The position numbers and the translations under genes were made by a program. From the NCBI RefSeq assembly GCF_030848805.1, contig NC_092360.1, forward strand, positions 6,200,001 to 6,264,000: a stretch of 64,000 nucleotides of DNA, written 5' to 3'. The stretch comes from Temnothorax longispinosus (taxonomy: Eukaryota; Arthropoda; Insecta; Hymenoptera; Formicidae). The notes beneath the pieces are model-generated. The model made no database searches, was not told where the DNA came from, and saw only the letters and a list, made by a program, of their open reading frames with translations. Below, piece after piece: positions 22,971 to 35,150 of the stretch (the stretch's first letter is position 1; each line of letters begins with the position of its first letter).

Positions 22971-24640
22971 CCATTAATGTAGCCGGCGCGCGGCGCGGGT
23001 AGGGGGATAGTTATCGCATCGCGAGCTACAGAGGCAGATGACTCGAAGAAGGTCCAGCTGCCTTCGATCACTAGCTTATTGTCGAAACCATCCGTTCGTC
23101 GAAGATGTGAACGAACGGGGAGAGAAAGCGTTTAAAAAAGAACAGCCGATTCCTCTCGTGGCGCGTTAGAATTTTGATGGTTGGACGAAACGTCATGAAT
23201 ATATCATTACATGTGATTATATTCTGTCATTGAAAGACACGTCAGAACGTTTAATTCGCTGCTTTAAATTAAATGATAAATAATAATAAGTAGAATAATT
23301 CAACGATACATGTAATTCACGCTCTGTATTAGAGAATTGTTAAGTTGTGTGTAACTAAGTGTACGAAGGTATGTATTTTATTTAACTATTGTTGGCCTGA
23401 GAGGTAATAATATTAAATTGGGTTATAATGAAAAGTGTGATTCAGTATCTCGCTGGTATAAAGCAGAGAATAATAACAATCTTATTTTAACCCTTTGTCT
23501 CACGATAGTTTACTTCACCTCATATATTATCGACCGCAGCAGGTGATATCTGTGAATACAAGATTCACGTGTATACGTACACCAGTGCGCGCACTGGAAA
23601 CACGTATTTCGGAGAAGAAAACGGATGAAGGACGCGCTGCTGTTGATACTTATCTCCTCTTTCATTAACTCTTTTGCTACAGAAGACGGCTGTAATCAGC
23701 TTACATATTGCATTCTCCGCGTATGAAAAGAGTCAACAGGTGATTAAAAACTGTTTCTAAAAATAACCACGAAGGAACCGTAGCTGAGAAAGAAAAAAGA
23801 TGAATATTTATTTATCGATAAAGAGAGAAGATTTGCTCTCTTTTCTTAATCTATTCGGTTCTGAGACAAGAAAAATACGATACACGTTTGTATTAATAAA
23901 ATGAATACGGAATTATTTTCTTTTAGTCTAAAACATTAATCGGAGCTTTTTGATCTTGTTACGTAAATTACTCAAAAGGCTTATTTAAATTCACACCTGA
24001 CATTGTTTGCACGATACATTTGCAATGCGTTTCCATTTTTGCGTTCCTCGCATTTCTTCACCGAGAAATCTAACGGCAAAAAAATTGCATAATCGACTTT
24101 GCGACGTATTTTAGTAGATCCTCATTTCAAATGACAAAAACGGAATACGTTACGTAGCCCGATCCGGCTGCGTATTGTTACCTTGGGTAGCAGGTGCCAC
24201 CTTGCTTCGGGATGAGCATCGCGCGTCCCGACAAGAACGTTCTTAACTCTTTACACACGCGCAAAATGTATTCCGCATCTGCAAGATGGTACGGCGTTTG
24301 CAGATGCACGGACACGGCTATCTCGCGGTGCCCAGCGCGCAAGCGATAATGTTTGCTGGATCAGTCGATTACTCGTTCATCAAAAATTACGCAAGCCGGG
24401 CATACCGCGGCGTATTATATCTTCGGTGTACTTTTTTTTTTATTCACGCTCATACTTTCAACACAGATCTCATACGAATGTCGATTCGCAGTTCTCTTAC
24501 AATATTTGGAGTACGTTTGGATAACTTCGAACAAAAGATTTGTTTCTAATATAGACAAATTTCTATAAACTTGGATGCGTGAGCTCCGCCAAAGTGTTAT
24601 GGATTTTTCTAAATAAAAAAATAATACGTCCGTACATGTC
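22971..24640. other. Non-coding, short GC-rich patches
   Basis: A small GCGC-rich patch lies at 22980-23110 and another at 24170-24400. A frame at 24286-24549 starts from an ATG in the second patch but becomes hydrophobic, AT-driven sequence with no motif. No gene is supported. Confidence 0.5.
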
Positions 24641-25310
24641 TCTTTGCGAAACGATGCTATATCATCGCGCGACTGGTACGTGATGGATCGATTGACGCAG
24701 CAATTAACCGCGCGACGATCGATGTTGCGTCGCGCGTACGTCGAATGTCCGGCGTGCGGCGAGTGGCGACGGCGGCGCGGCGCGGCGCGACGGCCGGCGT
24801 GGCGTTTCGCTGGCTCCGATTCCCGGAGATAAAAGGGTGAGAGAGCAACGGCCCAGACAGACGGAGGTATCTCGCGGTATTCACATCTTGAAAGCTGCCG
24901 GCACGCGCCTGCAGCAAGGTGTGCCTCTCACTTTATTCATCCACCTCCGGTCTTCGGGCGCAGGAGCAGCTGTTGCCGGGGCCGGAGCGCATGGCGCGTG
25001 CCACCAGGTACCTATATAATAAACCGGGAGATAATGTCAGGGTGCGTGGCACTACGCCACCGAAGACCCTTCGCGGAGCGAAGTCGATCGAGACTAGCGA
25101 GAGAGAGAGAGAAAAAGAGAGAAGGAGCAAGAGAAAGAGAGGAAGAGGAGAGAGCTGAGAGAGAGAGAGAAACCGCGCGGGAACTTTTTAGCTTCTATGC
25201 GATCGAGGGGAGATCGCCGACTGTGACGTGGCACATAGGTGGGTGCGAAAACTTGATCGCCTTGGATCGGACAACGTAAATTCGCTTGTCCGTCTCTAGG
25301 CCCAGGTGCA
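24640..25310. other. CpG-rich islet with GGCGCG-type repeats
   Basis: Strongly GC-rich (CGGCGGCGCGGCGCGGCG near 24770-24790) with overlapping frames on both strands. A GCCACCAG|GTACCT donor-like string and a TATATAATAAA string occur at 25000-25022. This may be a promoter region or 5' exon; the evidence is composition only. Confidence 0.3.
25098..25173. repeat. (GA)n-rich purine tract
   Basis: GAGAGAGAGA, GAAAAAGAGAGAAGG and AGAGGAAGAGGAGAGAG segments make an almost pure purine strand. GAGA clusters can bind GAGA factor in insects, but simple-sequence origin is enough to explain it. Confidence 0.8.
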
Positions 25311-25696
25311 GCGGCAGACTTTTCGCTCCTTCTTAGCTCTATGCCCTCATCTAAAGTTAAACGCGATCTAATTTCAATATGTCATTGACTAATGTTAAAA
25401 TTCATCAATAATTATAAAGATATAAGTAGAAGAGAAATCCCATCAGTATTTCTCAATTTATCCGTAATTAGCTTTTTGTTGAGGTCTATCACAAAAAAAT
25501 GAATACTTCTTCCAATTAGTAAAAGTGCTTGAAATGCAATTTATAGCAGCAATGAGAGAAACTATATAAATAGATCAATAATTTACTTTTTCCGTAAATA
25601 TCGATATATGAGGTAAAACAATTTTATGTGTGTGTTAATTTATACTTTATAAAAATAACTTAATTTTTGTTATCTTGTATAATAATAAGTTATTAA

Positions 25697-25942
25697 CCCT
25701 CAATTAGCACACATGTGCTAATTCGCACCACTTTTTTTTCGTTCAGCACTTTATATATTTCAATTTTTCATATAAAAATTATTTCTTTTTCGTAAAATAA
25801 AGTGCACTACTCGATTGCCAGGGAAATTTTACATAAATTTTTATTAAAAATGACTGAGATACGACAGTTAAAAGTAGTCAAAATCTCAAATCGCACTAGT
25901 GTGGCATTTGAGGTGGCCCAACCGAGGTGTGCTAATTGAGGG
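25697..25942. mobile_element. piggyBac-type MITE, 246 bp
   Basis: TTAA occurs at 25693-25696 and 25943-25946. The termini CCCTCAATTAGCACAC and GTGTGCTAATTGAGGG are perfect 16-bp inverted repeats, again beginning with CCCT. The left end also contains an inner palindrome, TTAGCACA-CA-TGTGCTAA. The interior is AT-rich with no coding frame. It shares target site and CCCT tip with the element at 20865-21390 but not the rest of its terminal repeat, so it belongs to a different family. Confidence 0.88.
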
Positions 25943-25949
25943 TTAATGC

Positions 25950-28380
25950 AAAGATTTAAAATATAATGAGTATTGATTTTCTTTCTTCGTTAACGCGATA
26001 ATTAGTAAAAATCATCTCTCCGCTCTTATTACTCGTTGCTTATTTAGAATTAATTACTTAATGTGACTATGACATCTGTCGTCGTTTCGTCAATGCGAAC
26101 GAACTTTTATTCCTTTCTTTCACCATCATCCATTGTGCTGCATTTCGACACTATTACGTTTGACATCCGATTTTAAAATCAATCTTTTTAAAATATAATC
26201 AGAAGCGATGTTGAAAGTTAATTGCATGAATCTTATTATAGGATAAATCTTTCGATAAAATTATAAGTTTAACATAGACATAAGCTTGATAAATTAATAT
26301 AAAAATTTGGGAAATAAAATTTTAACGATTCTGCAATATGTGCTTCCTACTTTTATCTTTCATTTGTACATATATAATTGAAATATGTTCATATTTTAAC
26401 TAATCATTCTCCTTACGTGTGGATCGTTCCAATAAAAATAAAATTATATTCGTTATGCGTGACCCATAAATCGATTTAAAGATTCCAACTAACCTGAGAT
26501 TTCGTGCTTCCTGCGATATTACTGCCTTTACGAGCGGTATAGGAAGGCAAAAATGCGATATTATCCTATATTATATACGCACATCTCATATTATACGCGC
26601 GAGTACCAGCAACAATACTGTTGTTTAGGAGTAACTGTAATATTTTACCGCGTTCGTCGAAGACCGATATTCGCTCTATGGCCTGCAATAATCATGCATC
26701 TCCGGGATCCCTGCTTTTCTTCGTCAATTGATCAGAATTTTCGCGTCGATGATTTTCCATTCTGCATTAATAGTAACAAAACGATAATTTACCATTTATA
26801 AATCTAGCCAGTTAAGAAATTTGAACGAGAAAGAAATTTGAAATTATTTTAATCATCCGACAGAATAATTTTCATATGGTGTTTACAGTTTATTTAATTT
26901 TACTAATTATTTGAATTATGTATTCGATAAAATATTTTAAAACTTTCACACTCTCTGTATTTGTAAAATTTAAAAATTTGTATATATATGCGGGTTTGTC
27001 TTTTTATTACACGGCAGAGTATTTGCCGACTAATGGACTAATAATTTCGCGACCAAGTATACCGATAATTTCAAAAGCCGAGGATTCTGCTTTAATTACC
27101 GGACAATAATGCGTTTCAATTTTCCCTTTAATCTGACCCCTTGACCAAGAATCGAGAGACCGATTGGTCAAGAGACTTCCGTTAGTACCGCGAAGTAGGC
27201 CTGTCGTGACAATAGTCTCCTTCTAAGTCGCAACTGCTAGGCGACCTGCCATACAAACCAAGATATCGGGCCTACGACCGTCGCAGCATTAAATCTGGCG
27301 AATTTGCAAAATGATCACGCGTATCCTGTGTCCCGTACTGGCCACTGACTCTCTCCGTAAGTTTAAGATGGAGCAGAATAATTCGCTCTTTGCATGCTGC
27401 ACGATGAACGGAGAAATACCGAAGCGTTACGTCGATATGGGCTTATTTCGATTTGATGATTCAGCTTGGTGATATTTTCATGTTCCCAGCAGCCATAACT
27501 TTCTAGCAAAGTAAAGATTAATCCTTTGAAAACATTTGATATTGCGAAAATTGATCACTCAGGAATTTATACAGAACTAGAAGCGCACGTGAAATTATGC
27601 AGTTTAATAAGATTGTTAAAATACCATTATTTTCAAATTAATATACATGCCAATCCGGGCTTCGTATTTGTATCCGACATAATATTTTCATTTCAAATTA
27701 AGCATCGCGAGAAAAGTATATTACGATAAGACTCGTGACTCTCAAAATCTCTTAATCTTTGTTTGTTAATTTATTTTTTTATTTTTCAATTGTAGATAAA
27801 TAATTATGTACAAACAAATAAATGATGTATATTTCCAGAAATTAATGAAAGAATGATTGATGTGACAAAGTAGCGTTCGCGGCGACGCGCGACTGGAGAG
27901 AATCGGGCTTTTAAATCCCGTTAGATTTAATTTTGGACGTTTCGTTCGCCAGCATGGAGGCTTCTGAACGCGTGCGACGACCGTTCATGCGGGTGTCGAC
28001 GTTTACTGTCACATTATGCACCTTGGGACCCGGTGTTAATGACTACGTACGCGCTCTGTCCCAGTATATGTCTTCTGCGAGATAATGCAAAAAGATACAA
28101 TCGGGTGCTTTGTCTCGTAACAGAATTTTCCTCTGAAAAAATTGAAGAATTTGCGACAAGTAATGATCGTAACGTAAAACATAATCGCGAGGAAAATTCG
28201 TCGCATCTTTTTTTTCGCGGATGTAAAAGACATCGTAGCTCTAAAAAATCTTTTAATTAATTTTTACTCATTAATTTCTTATTACACATATTTTTTGAAC
28301 ATATAATACTATAATGGCAGATTCTTTATTTCAAATAGTAGTATAAGATTGTTTCGAATGTGCCCATATATATTCAAAAC
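25950..28380. other. Non-coding stretch, AT-rich
   Basis: No supported gene. Short frames at 26553-26801, 27526-27729 and 28033-28260 lack motifs. A 9-bp inverted pair CTTGACCAA/TTGGTCAAG lies at 27140-27172, and a modestly GC-richer patch spans 27120-27470 and 27870-28030. Confidence 0.55.
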
Positions 28381-28662
28381 AAATCGCCACGGTACGTCGT
28401 CAAAACAAAGCCCGACCCGCCTCGTGGTGCCGTTAACCCCGGGATCAACCGTCTGCGCGAAGAGAGCTCGATCATTAATGTGAGTCCTCGTCCTTCCGTC
28501 TCCGCGCGGTCCTTACTGCGGATTTAAGGAGCCCGAAGGAGAAGGACTCGCGTGCGCGTAGACGTTGGCACGAGTCGCGTGGGCACACATATAGGTGGAG
28601 ATAGGTGGGTAGGTGGGTTAGCGGGCAGCCGAGCAAGCAGGCGAGCGGGCAAGGCGAGAGCC

Positions 28663-28710
28663 TGGCAGGCAAGCAGGCAGGCAGGCAGGCAGGCAGGCAA
28701 GTAAGCAGGT
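28663..28710. repeat. (GGCA)n tetranucleotide repeat
   Basis: GGCA is repeated about ten times with minor variants (AAGCAGGCAGGCAGG), preceded by related CGAGCAAGCAGGCGAGCGGG sequence from about 28630. Confidence 0.9.
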
Positions 28711-29047
28711 GCAACGCTGATGTTGCCTGAGGACTGAAACAGCTGTCGTCTTGCCGTGCCCTACTGCAGGCGCACGCGCCGACCGCATCCGCATTTACAT
28801 TACGTTGCGTTACCATTCTCTCCCCGTTCTCTCTTTCTCTCTTTCTCTCTTACTCTCCTCTTTCTCTCCCCTTCCCTCCCTCCCTCCTTCTCTCCCGGTT
28901 TTAATCGGCATCTTCGCGTAACGGTCGTCGATCCCGCGGCGGATGAACGTTTCCTAGAAAAACCGACTCGATCCCGCCCGATGCGTCGCGATGCGACGTG
29001 CAGAGCTCCCGCCTGGTCACGGCATATATCGATCGACTGTCCGTATT

Positions 29048-29049
<2 letters not shown>

Positions 29050-29080
<31 letters not shown>

Positions 29081-29081
29081 T
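29050..29081. repeat. (TC)n microsatellite
   Basis: An uninterrupted CT dinucleotide run of about 25 bases with a short imperfect start. Confidence 0.95.
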
Positions 29082-29170
29082 TGGCTGGCTGCTGTCCGCT
29101 CACGCGAGAGATACCTACCCATGTATGCGGATGTTTTTAATTATGCACTGCCTCGTGCGGCTTTCAAATG

Positions 29171-30535
29171 AGATACCGCAAAGATATCGCACGCACGATT
29201 TTAGATAGTCTGGTTGTCCTCAACGGAAATGAGAAAAGATGTACACCTTGTACTGCCGCGCAAAGTACAAGTATTACACCTTATGCATTTATTATTGTTA
29301 TTGTTATTGTATGTGTTTTATTTTGTTTACTTATATTTAGTTTGCAATATTTTATTTTAAAGATTATTTGAAGACTTGGTACTGGTATCCAATATACCTC
29401 ATCTTATTTTATCTTTTGAGAATCTATTTCCGTGAATCACACAGTCCCAAATTAAAAAAATTCCGATATAAGGGTGCTTCTACAGCTGTCACCATTGCAC
29501 CTGTAGTCCTCCCTCGTTAGGAAATCCAGTTGAAACGGTTCATTGGCCGGGTAGCATACCATCCCTCCAATGAGCGCCACGGGAGATGAGGGTTGAATGA
29601 GAAAAGGCAGTCCTCAAGGGATCTCGAAAGCGTCCTTTCTGCGAAAAGGGATGAAAAGGGGCGTAGATGTAGAGCAGAGGCATGCAATTGGCTGTAAAAT
29701 GCCGCGTTCGAGCAAAACCTTTTGCTATACAACTGCGTTTTCAAAAGTTACTGCCTTTTCCTAATAAAATTCTGTTTCTAAAAAGGACCCACAGTGATCA
29801 TTGGTTTTTGTCAAAGTTATGAATATACGCATTATCGGCATTATGCTAGAAGAAAAAAGTATTGAAATAAAATACTTTAGACATTTATTAAAAATATCCA
29901 AGTTGTTTTAAAAATTCATTATACGTTGTAACTTTATACGAAATATCATTTTCCAAGAGAAATTAACGGTGCACACAGCCACGGAGAGAGAACGCGCGCG
30001 TTCAAACGTAAAGAACGCAAAGTTTGGTAATCGTAAAAATATTCTGCCTCTCTATATCAGCTCCGTTCTTTCCGCGTGTACATGCTTATCTGCCGCGCTG
30101 ATCACCCTGTTACGGTTTATGTATAGCGAAGCATGTGAAATTAACGAAACAAGGCGGGCTTATTTTGTAGCACCGAGTTTACGAGCACAGCGATGTTATT
30201 TTTAGCATTATTGCAATATTCTCTCCATGTATAGATTGCCAAATTACCCAAATATAGAAGTTTCTAAAAGTAACGTCTTTTTCTATATGATTATCGTTGC
30301 ATTGTATTCTAAAAAATTACACGCGTACCGTACATTTGTGAACTATATAGGTAGATTTACAATATTACATTTGTACAAGAGTTATGAATTTCGCCGTTCA
30401 AAGATTTTAAATATTGTTAACAATAAATATTATTAACAGTAATTATACAATATTAATAATTCAGACACAAAGATAATCATAGCTATTTATATTTATAATA
30501 AAATATATTTATAATACAATTATTTGATAAACTAT
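29171..30535. other. Non-coding stretch
   Basis: 29450-29760 is GC-richer and contains an inverted CCAAT pair (CATTGG at 29542, CCAATG at 29566-29571), but no exon follows. The remainder is AT-rich. Frames at 29168-29371 and 29969-30205 show no motif. Confidence 0.5.
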
Positions 30536-30540
30536 TTTGC

Positions 30541-30606
30541 TATAAATTAACGCTAAATTAACGCTAAAAATCGCTATAAATTAACGCTAAATTAACGCTA
30601 AAAATC
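30541..30606. repeat. 34-bp tandem repeat, two copies
   Basis: The unit at 30541-30574 recurs at 30575-30606 without a mismatch over 32 bp. Each unit itself holds two copies of an 11-mer, TAAATTAACGC-like, so four such 11-mers lie in a row. Confidence 0.9.
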
Positions 30607-30699
30607 AACAAATTACAATTCGATTGTTTTTAAACTGTTGTGAGACAAAGCCACCAGAAAGTATGAACGCCGGAACATTTGCATGTGCTCGAAGTAACA

Positions 30700-32220
30700 C
30701 ACGGAAAATAAGTACTCACAGTCAGATTCGGTGGTACTCATCCTGCCGACATTCGAGAACGTTGCTCCCGATTTTGATTAGCTGACAATGTCTGGGCGCA
30801 ACCGGTGAAAGGATTGGGCGGCTGCGTTTCCTAGAAAACTTTCCACGGGAGAATCAAAACGCAGTATATCGGCTACGTGGAAGGCCATTAGTGCATTATG
30901 CAACGTAACGACGACGGAGGAGCCGCTCGCGAGACCCGGGGGGACGAAAGGAAAAAGGGGACGAATCGCCGATACGCCGTTTATCGTTATCGGGAGCGAG
31001 CGTGTGTCTTTACTCCTCCCTCTGCCCGCCGCGCAAAAGTCGCCAAACGAGGATACGACATAAGCATCGCTCCTATCGGCATAAGCCCGCTCCTGTTTCC
31101 CCCTGCGACGATTATGCGAACGACAGGCAGGGCAGTACTCCTCGCGGATATGATATCTCTTCTTTCCGCAAAAGCGTGGAAAGCGACGTCTGTTTCCCCC
31201 GACAATACGCCGCAGTTTTATTGCGCTCTAGATTTTTCGATATATCATGGAAATCGTTGCGTATATTATCTCTAACAATACCCGAGAGGTACACCTGTAG
31301 TCTCGTCAGTTTTTACATCGGCATCATAATTTTTTATAACGTCAAATACTTCGCGCGAGTTCTCTTCTCTTGCGTTCGCAAGGTCGCTTCGCGATAAATT
31401 AAATTTTAATCGACGGCGCTTTCACATTCACATATTTTTTTAAAACGCGCGTTTAGCTTCTTATTGTTCTAGAAACGCTTCTATTCCCACGTTACCTTTG
31501 CGAATTGACGCGCGCGCTCTTCTCTCGTATTCTCGCGCAAGAGTCACTCTGTATCCGGCGTATACTCAAACGCGTCATTAAACGGAGATTCCCGAATCGT
31601 TTGCGGCGCGCGAGAGGCAATTTCGCCGTAACCGGCGAGGGCAGGTGGCCGTACGGCGGTGTAAACGTGGCGAAATGCCTCCTGGAGGCAAACACAATAG
31701 CGGGTGTGCGTTGTTAGCGAGCATCGGCGAGCAGCGATTCCCCGGCGTGTCGAATCGGCGACGACGCCGCGCCGGTTTCCTACTCGGCGTAAAAGGAAAA
31801 CCGAGCGATCACGTGGCAGTATGGAGTGAAAGTGCGGAGGAACGGAGAGCTAAGGCTGGATGCGCCTTGGTTAACGATCGGCGTGGCCAATATGATGGTA
31901 AGGGCCCCGCTCATCGGTCATAATGTATCGCGGGGCGCGCGTTGCGAAAATCTCGCGGACGCGCGCCGCGCGGCACTGTCGCAACCGCGGACTCGAATTT
32001 CGAGTACGGATAATTCGCAATTGCGTCGCCGCGGCCGCGGCGTGCGCCTTGATCGGGTAAATAAGGCCGGCGTGTAACGACGGACGGCACAATGCGTTGC
32101 GTTAGCGAAGTCCGATCCGCTTTGGATGGACGGAGATACCCGGCGAGGCCTCGCCTCGCGGGGGCAGCGGCGTTGTTTGATTTACGCGCTCCACGCTCGA
32201 TAATCACGCGTGTCGTAATG
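30700..32220. other. Long CpG-rich islet, no gene resolved
   Basis: About 1.5 kb of GC- and CpG-rich DNA with overlapping frames on both strands, up to 131 codons. A donor-like ATG|GTAAGG occurs at 31894-31902 after an open but ATG-less stretch. Translations are arginine-, serine- and alanine-rich without a recognisable domain. It could cover a promoter or untranslated exon. Confidence 0.35.
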
Positions 32221-32415
32221 ATAATTGAGTTATAAACTGTACGTTCCCAGAGTACGCGTAGAGACGCTTACAGCAATTATGCTAATTGAATGCCGTGGAG
32301 AAAGGAAGCACGAATCCGCGATGTGTTATAGCGCACGTATACTGTACGACATAACAAGAAGAACGCGGCGGCTTATTGTCTCGTTACTATCATTGTTTTG
32401 ACAAATATTTATCGT

Positions 32416-32435
32416 TACTCTCTCTCTCTCTCTCT
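32416..32435. repeat. (CT)n microsatellite
   Basis: Ten uninterrupted CT dinucleotides in otherwise AT-rich DNA. Confidence 0.95.
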
Positions 32436-32439
32436 TATT

Positions 32440-34190
32440 ATCTTTTTATTTTTCGCAATTTGCGTCTACCGTTACGAGAGCTATGCATATAATGTAAATT
32501 TTGTTGTAAACAACTTAAGAAAACTCGATATACCTTTATTTTGCAATTTTGATTGCGCGCCTACGATAGACATCTTATCTATCAAATTCTAAGAAAATAC
32601 CCAGTAAAAGAGAGAAAAAAAACAGGGAAAATGTAGAAGCGCGTCCCTGCGCGCAAGCGAGCAGCGATATTTACATAACAATCGCGGATCACGTAACCGT
32701 CTTTTGCCTTCTCCCGTTGACGTGTGCGTCTGCCGGTCTATCTGTAGGTGTCGCGTACCAATACTCGGTATATACGCGACTTGGAAAGTCAAGTAAACGC
32801 CTTCTCTTGCGCGAATCGCAATTTCAGCGCGATACAATCGAAGGTACCAGTCCCGAACGAGAAGCAGAAAAAACGAAGCGCGAATAAATCTACAATAACT
32901 TTTTGTAACTAATAAATTTATTAATTGTTAATTTTTAATCGAACTATAAATTCCTATGTCGCGTGATACCAGCAACTATCTGCAATTTTTATTTTTAATA
33001 TACAACATGAATTTTCGGTATTTTAGAAAGCAGCAAGCGGATAAATCGCGCGTCCCTTTGTTATTATTTCATATGTTTAGTTTCTCAACGTTCGAAATTG
33101 GCATAAAACAAACGCAGGATATACGCATTTTCTTAGGCCTGATTGATATTACGCAAATTATCGAATTAACAATGTCGCGATTCACGTCGTGACGTACATG
33201 CACGCGGTACGAACGCATACACGTTAGCTATTTAAGTTTAACAATCTGATTAATAATCTGGTTCAGTCCCAAATGCGCGATCATATAGATAAGAACGTGA
33301 TTATCGGTTTTAATTGCGTTATAGCGTGATGAAGTGGCAAAACACTGGATGAGCTATGCGAACAAAGTCGACTATTCGTGGCGTGTGAGCTTGAACTTGA
33401 GATCATTCCACTTAACGCAAACATACATGAGGCCAAGTACGTAATACGTAATACACAAGTACGGCGCGGTAGATAAGGACTTATCGCGTGGACAAAAATC
33501 GCTCAAGACCGAATTTGCAAATGCTCTATTGTTATCCTGGAGCCGTGAGTGACCACAACGTTTTGCTGTAAGAAAAGATACGTTACATACACATATGTAT
33601 ATCTGAGCACACATTTTCGTGGCGAGTTACAATTTCTTTTTAATTCTAAATCATTAAATATATAATTATTTTTAAACGTTACAACAATTTTTTGATGTAT
33701 AAAGATGTAATTTTTTGTCGTGGATTTGGAGCACAGTAGTTTATTTAAAATACTTGAATTTTTATAGACTATTGAATCAGATATTTATTTTGAAAAGCAC
33801 TTTTTTTCATAGTTAATGACATAATATCCATCGTGAAGAGGAAGCACAGTTGGTCAAGGACTCTCGATGTAATAATGACACACGTAATGTATAAGTATGT
33901 GTGTGATATAAAAGCAGAAATCAATAATCTATGATAGGATAATAGGAACCTATATACCATCCCTATTCCATATCTCGTGTAAAAACTTTAATATGACCTT
34001 TTTTATTATGACTTACGTAAGAATATCGTACTTATGGTAGTTAATAAACATAAAAAATTTAATAAAAATAAAGAATTACTTATAATGAATTATCGGAGTG
34101 TTCCATGTTAATTGCAATAAGACTCTACTTGGCCGTATAAGACGGATAATGTATGCTTTGAATATATTAGACTCGCGCAAGAACATCATT
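32440..34190. other. Non-coding stretch
   Basis: AT-rich with a GC-richer patch at 32640-32870. Frames are short and unmotivated. Nothing resembling an RNA gene, mobile-element end or promoter was found. Confidence 0.55.
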
Positions 34191-35150
34191 AAGTTCTTTT
34201 CCCGTGTTCGATCCATCACGAGCGACCCGGCGTCGGTCGCTAAAAGAAATTAGAATATTGCAGCGCCGCGACTCGGCGAAGCCATTTCTAGCCGCCGATC
34301 GAGGACACATTCGGGGAAAGGGATGGCGAGAGGGCGCGAGGGCTTTCCAAGGATATTAGGTGTCCGAGCAGTGTCCCGGGGACGATTCATCGCCGTCTGG
34401 CGGAAAGGGGTGGCCGGCTCGAAAGAAAGAGGGGGCGGAGGGTGCCTGTACAACAACCACCGGGCGGTTGTGCCTCGGGGATAAAATTGATTCCCGCATG
34501 TGTGGCGCATCAATGGTTCCAAACAAATCGTCAAAGTGATTTTATGTTGTGGCCGGTATCGCGATGGCAACCGACCCGAACGCCATGGTAACGCCGCTGG
34601 CTCATTCGGGGTCTCTAATTCACAAACCTACGGACGCGTCCGTACAAAAGCGCCCTATTTGAGATATTCCGTAGAGCAGCGCGTAAACCCATGCCGCTTT
34701 TCGACTTTCGTGGCGGAAGGAGGTCGAGGGGTGCGAGGGAAACCGGCGAAAAAGGGGCGTTCGAGATCAGGGAAGGTGAGGGAGGGGGAGGGTGAGAAAG
34801 AGAGGGCGCGAGAGGGAGCGAGGAGGGTGAGAGATAGGTGTGGGAGGGAAAGAGAGAACCGGAGAGCCGCTCGAGGTGGAAAGAGTGGCAATGGTGAGGG
34901 GCGGGGGAAAAGAGAGGAGAGAGAGCGAGCTGCTACACCCCACGTGTGTGTTTCTCCACGAGTCGCCATGGCGACCCTTTGGCGTTCGTTACAGTAATGG
35001 GTTGGGAGAACAGCGGCCGGGAGGCGCTCGAGTCTCCCACGCTTGTCGGGGACACCTGCCTTAACGATTATCCTGTTGAAGGAAGGAAAGACGTCTCTAT
35101 CAGGCGAGATTTTCCCGATCCTGTTGTACCGACAACAACCGATTTTTAGC
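34190..35150. other. CpG-rich islet with purine-rich core
   Basis: GC-rich throughout; 34770-34930 is nearly pure GGGAGAG-type sequence. Frames of 165 codons run on both strands (34500-34997 plus, 34655-35152 minus); the plus one begins at GTG and most of it is the low-complexity tract read as E, R, G and K. I do not call a gene. Confidence 0.45.

Larger units (their letters stand above)
28380..29170. other. CpG-rich islet dominated by simple sequence
   Basis: The block contains a GGCA/GCGA repeat region, CT-rich tracts at 28820-28895 and a long (TC)n tract. Frames on both strands (28475-28816 minus, 28756-29208 plus) translate these repeats into strings of Leu-Pro-Ala-Cys or Ser-Leu and are not evidence for protein. 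Confidence 0.5.

Noticed and set aside
27140..27172. CTTGACCAA/TTGGTCAAG hairpin as a regulatory RNA
   Set aside because: Nine-base arms with a 15-base loop are expected by chance in a window this long; no extended pairing exists outside the arms.
28475..28816. Cys/Leu/Pro-rich minus-strand frame
   Set aside because: It is the translation of the GGCA tetranucleotide repeat (CLPACLPACLPA), not a cysteine-rich protein.
23487..30660. TTAACCCTTTGTCTCAC at 23487 paired with GTGAGACAAAG at 30640 as a third piggyBac-type element
   Set aside because: The right side lacks the GGGTTAA end and the 11-base match over 7 kb is compatible with chance.
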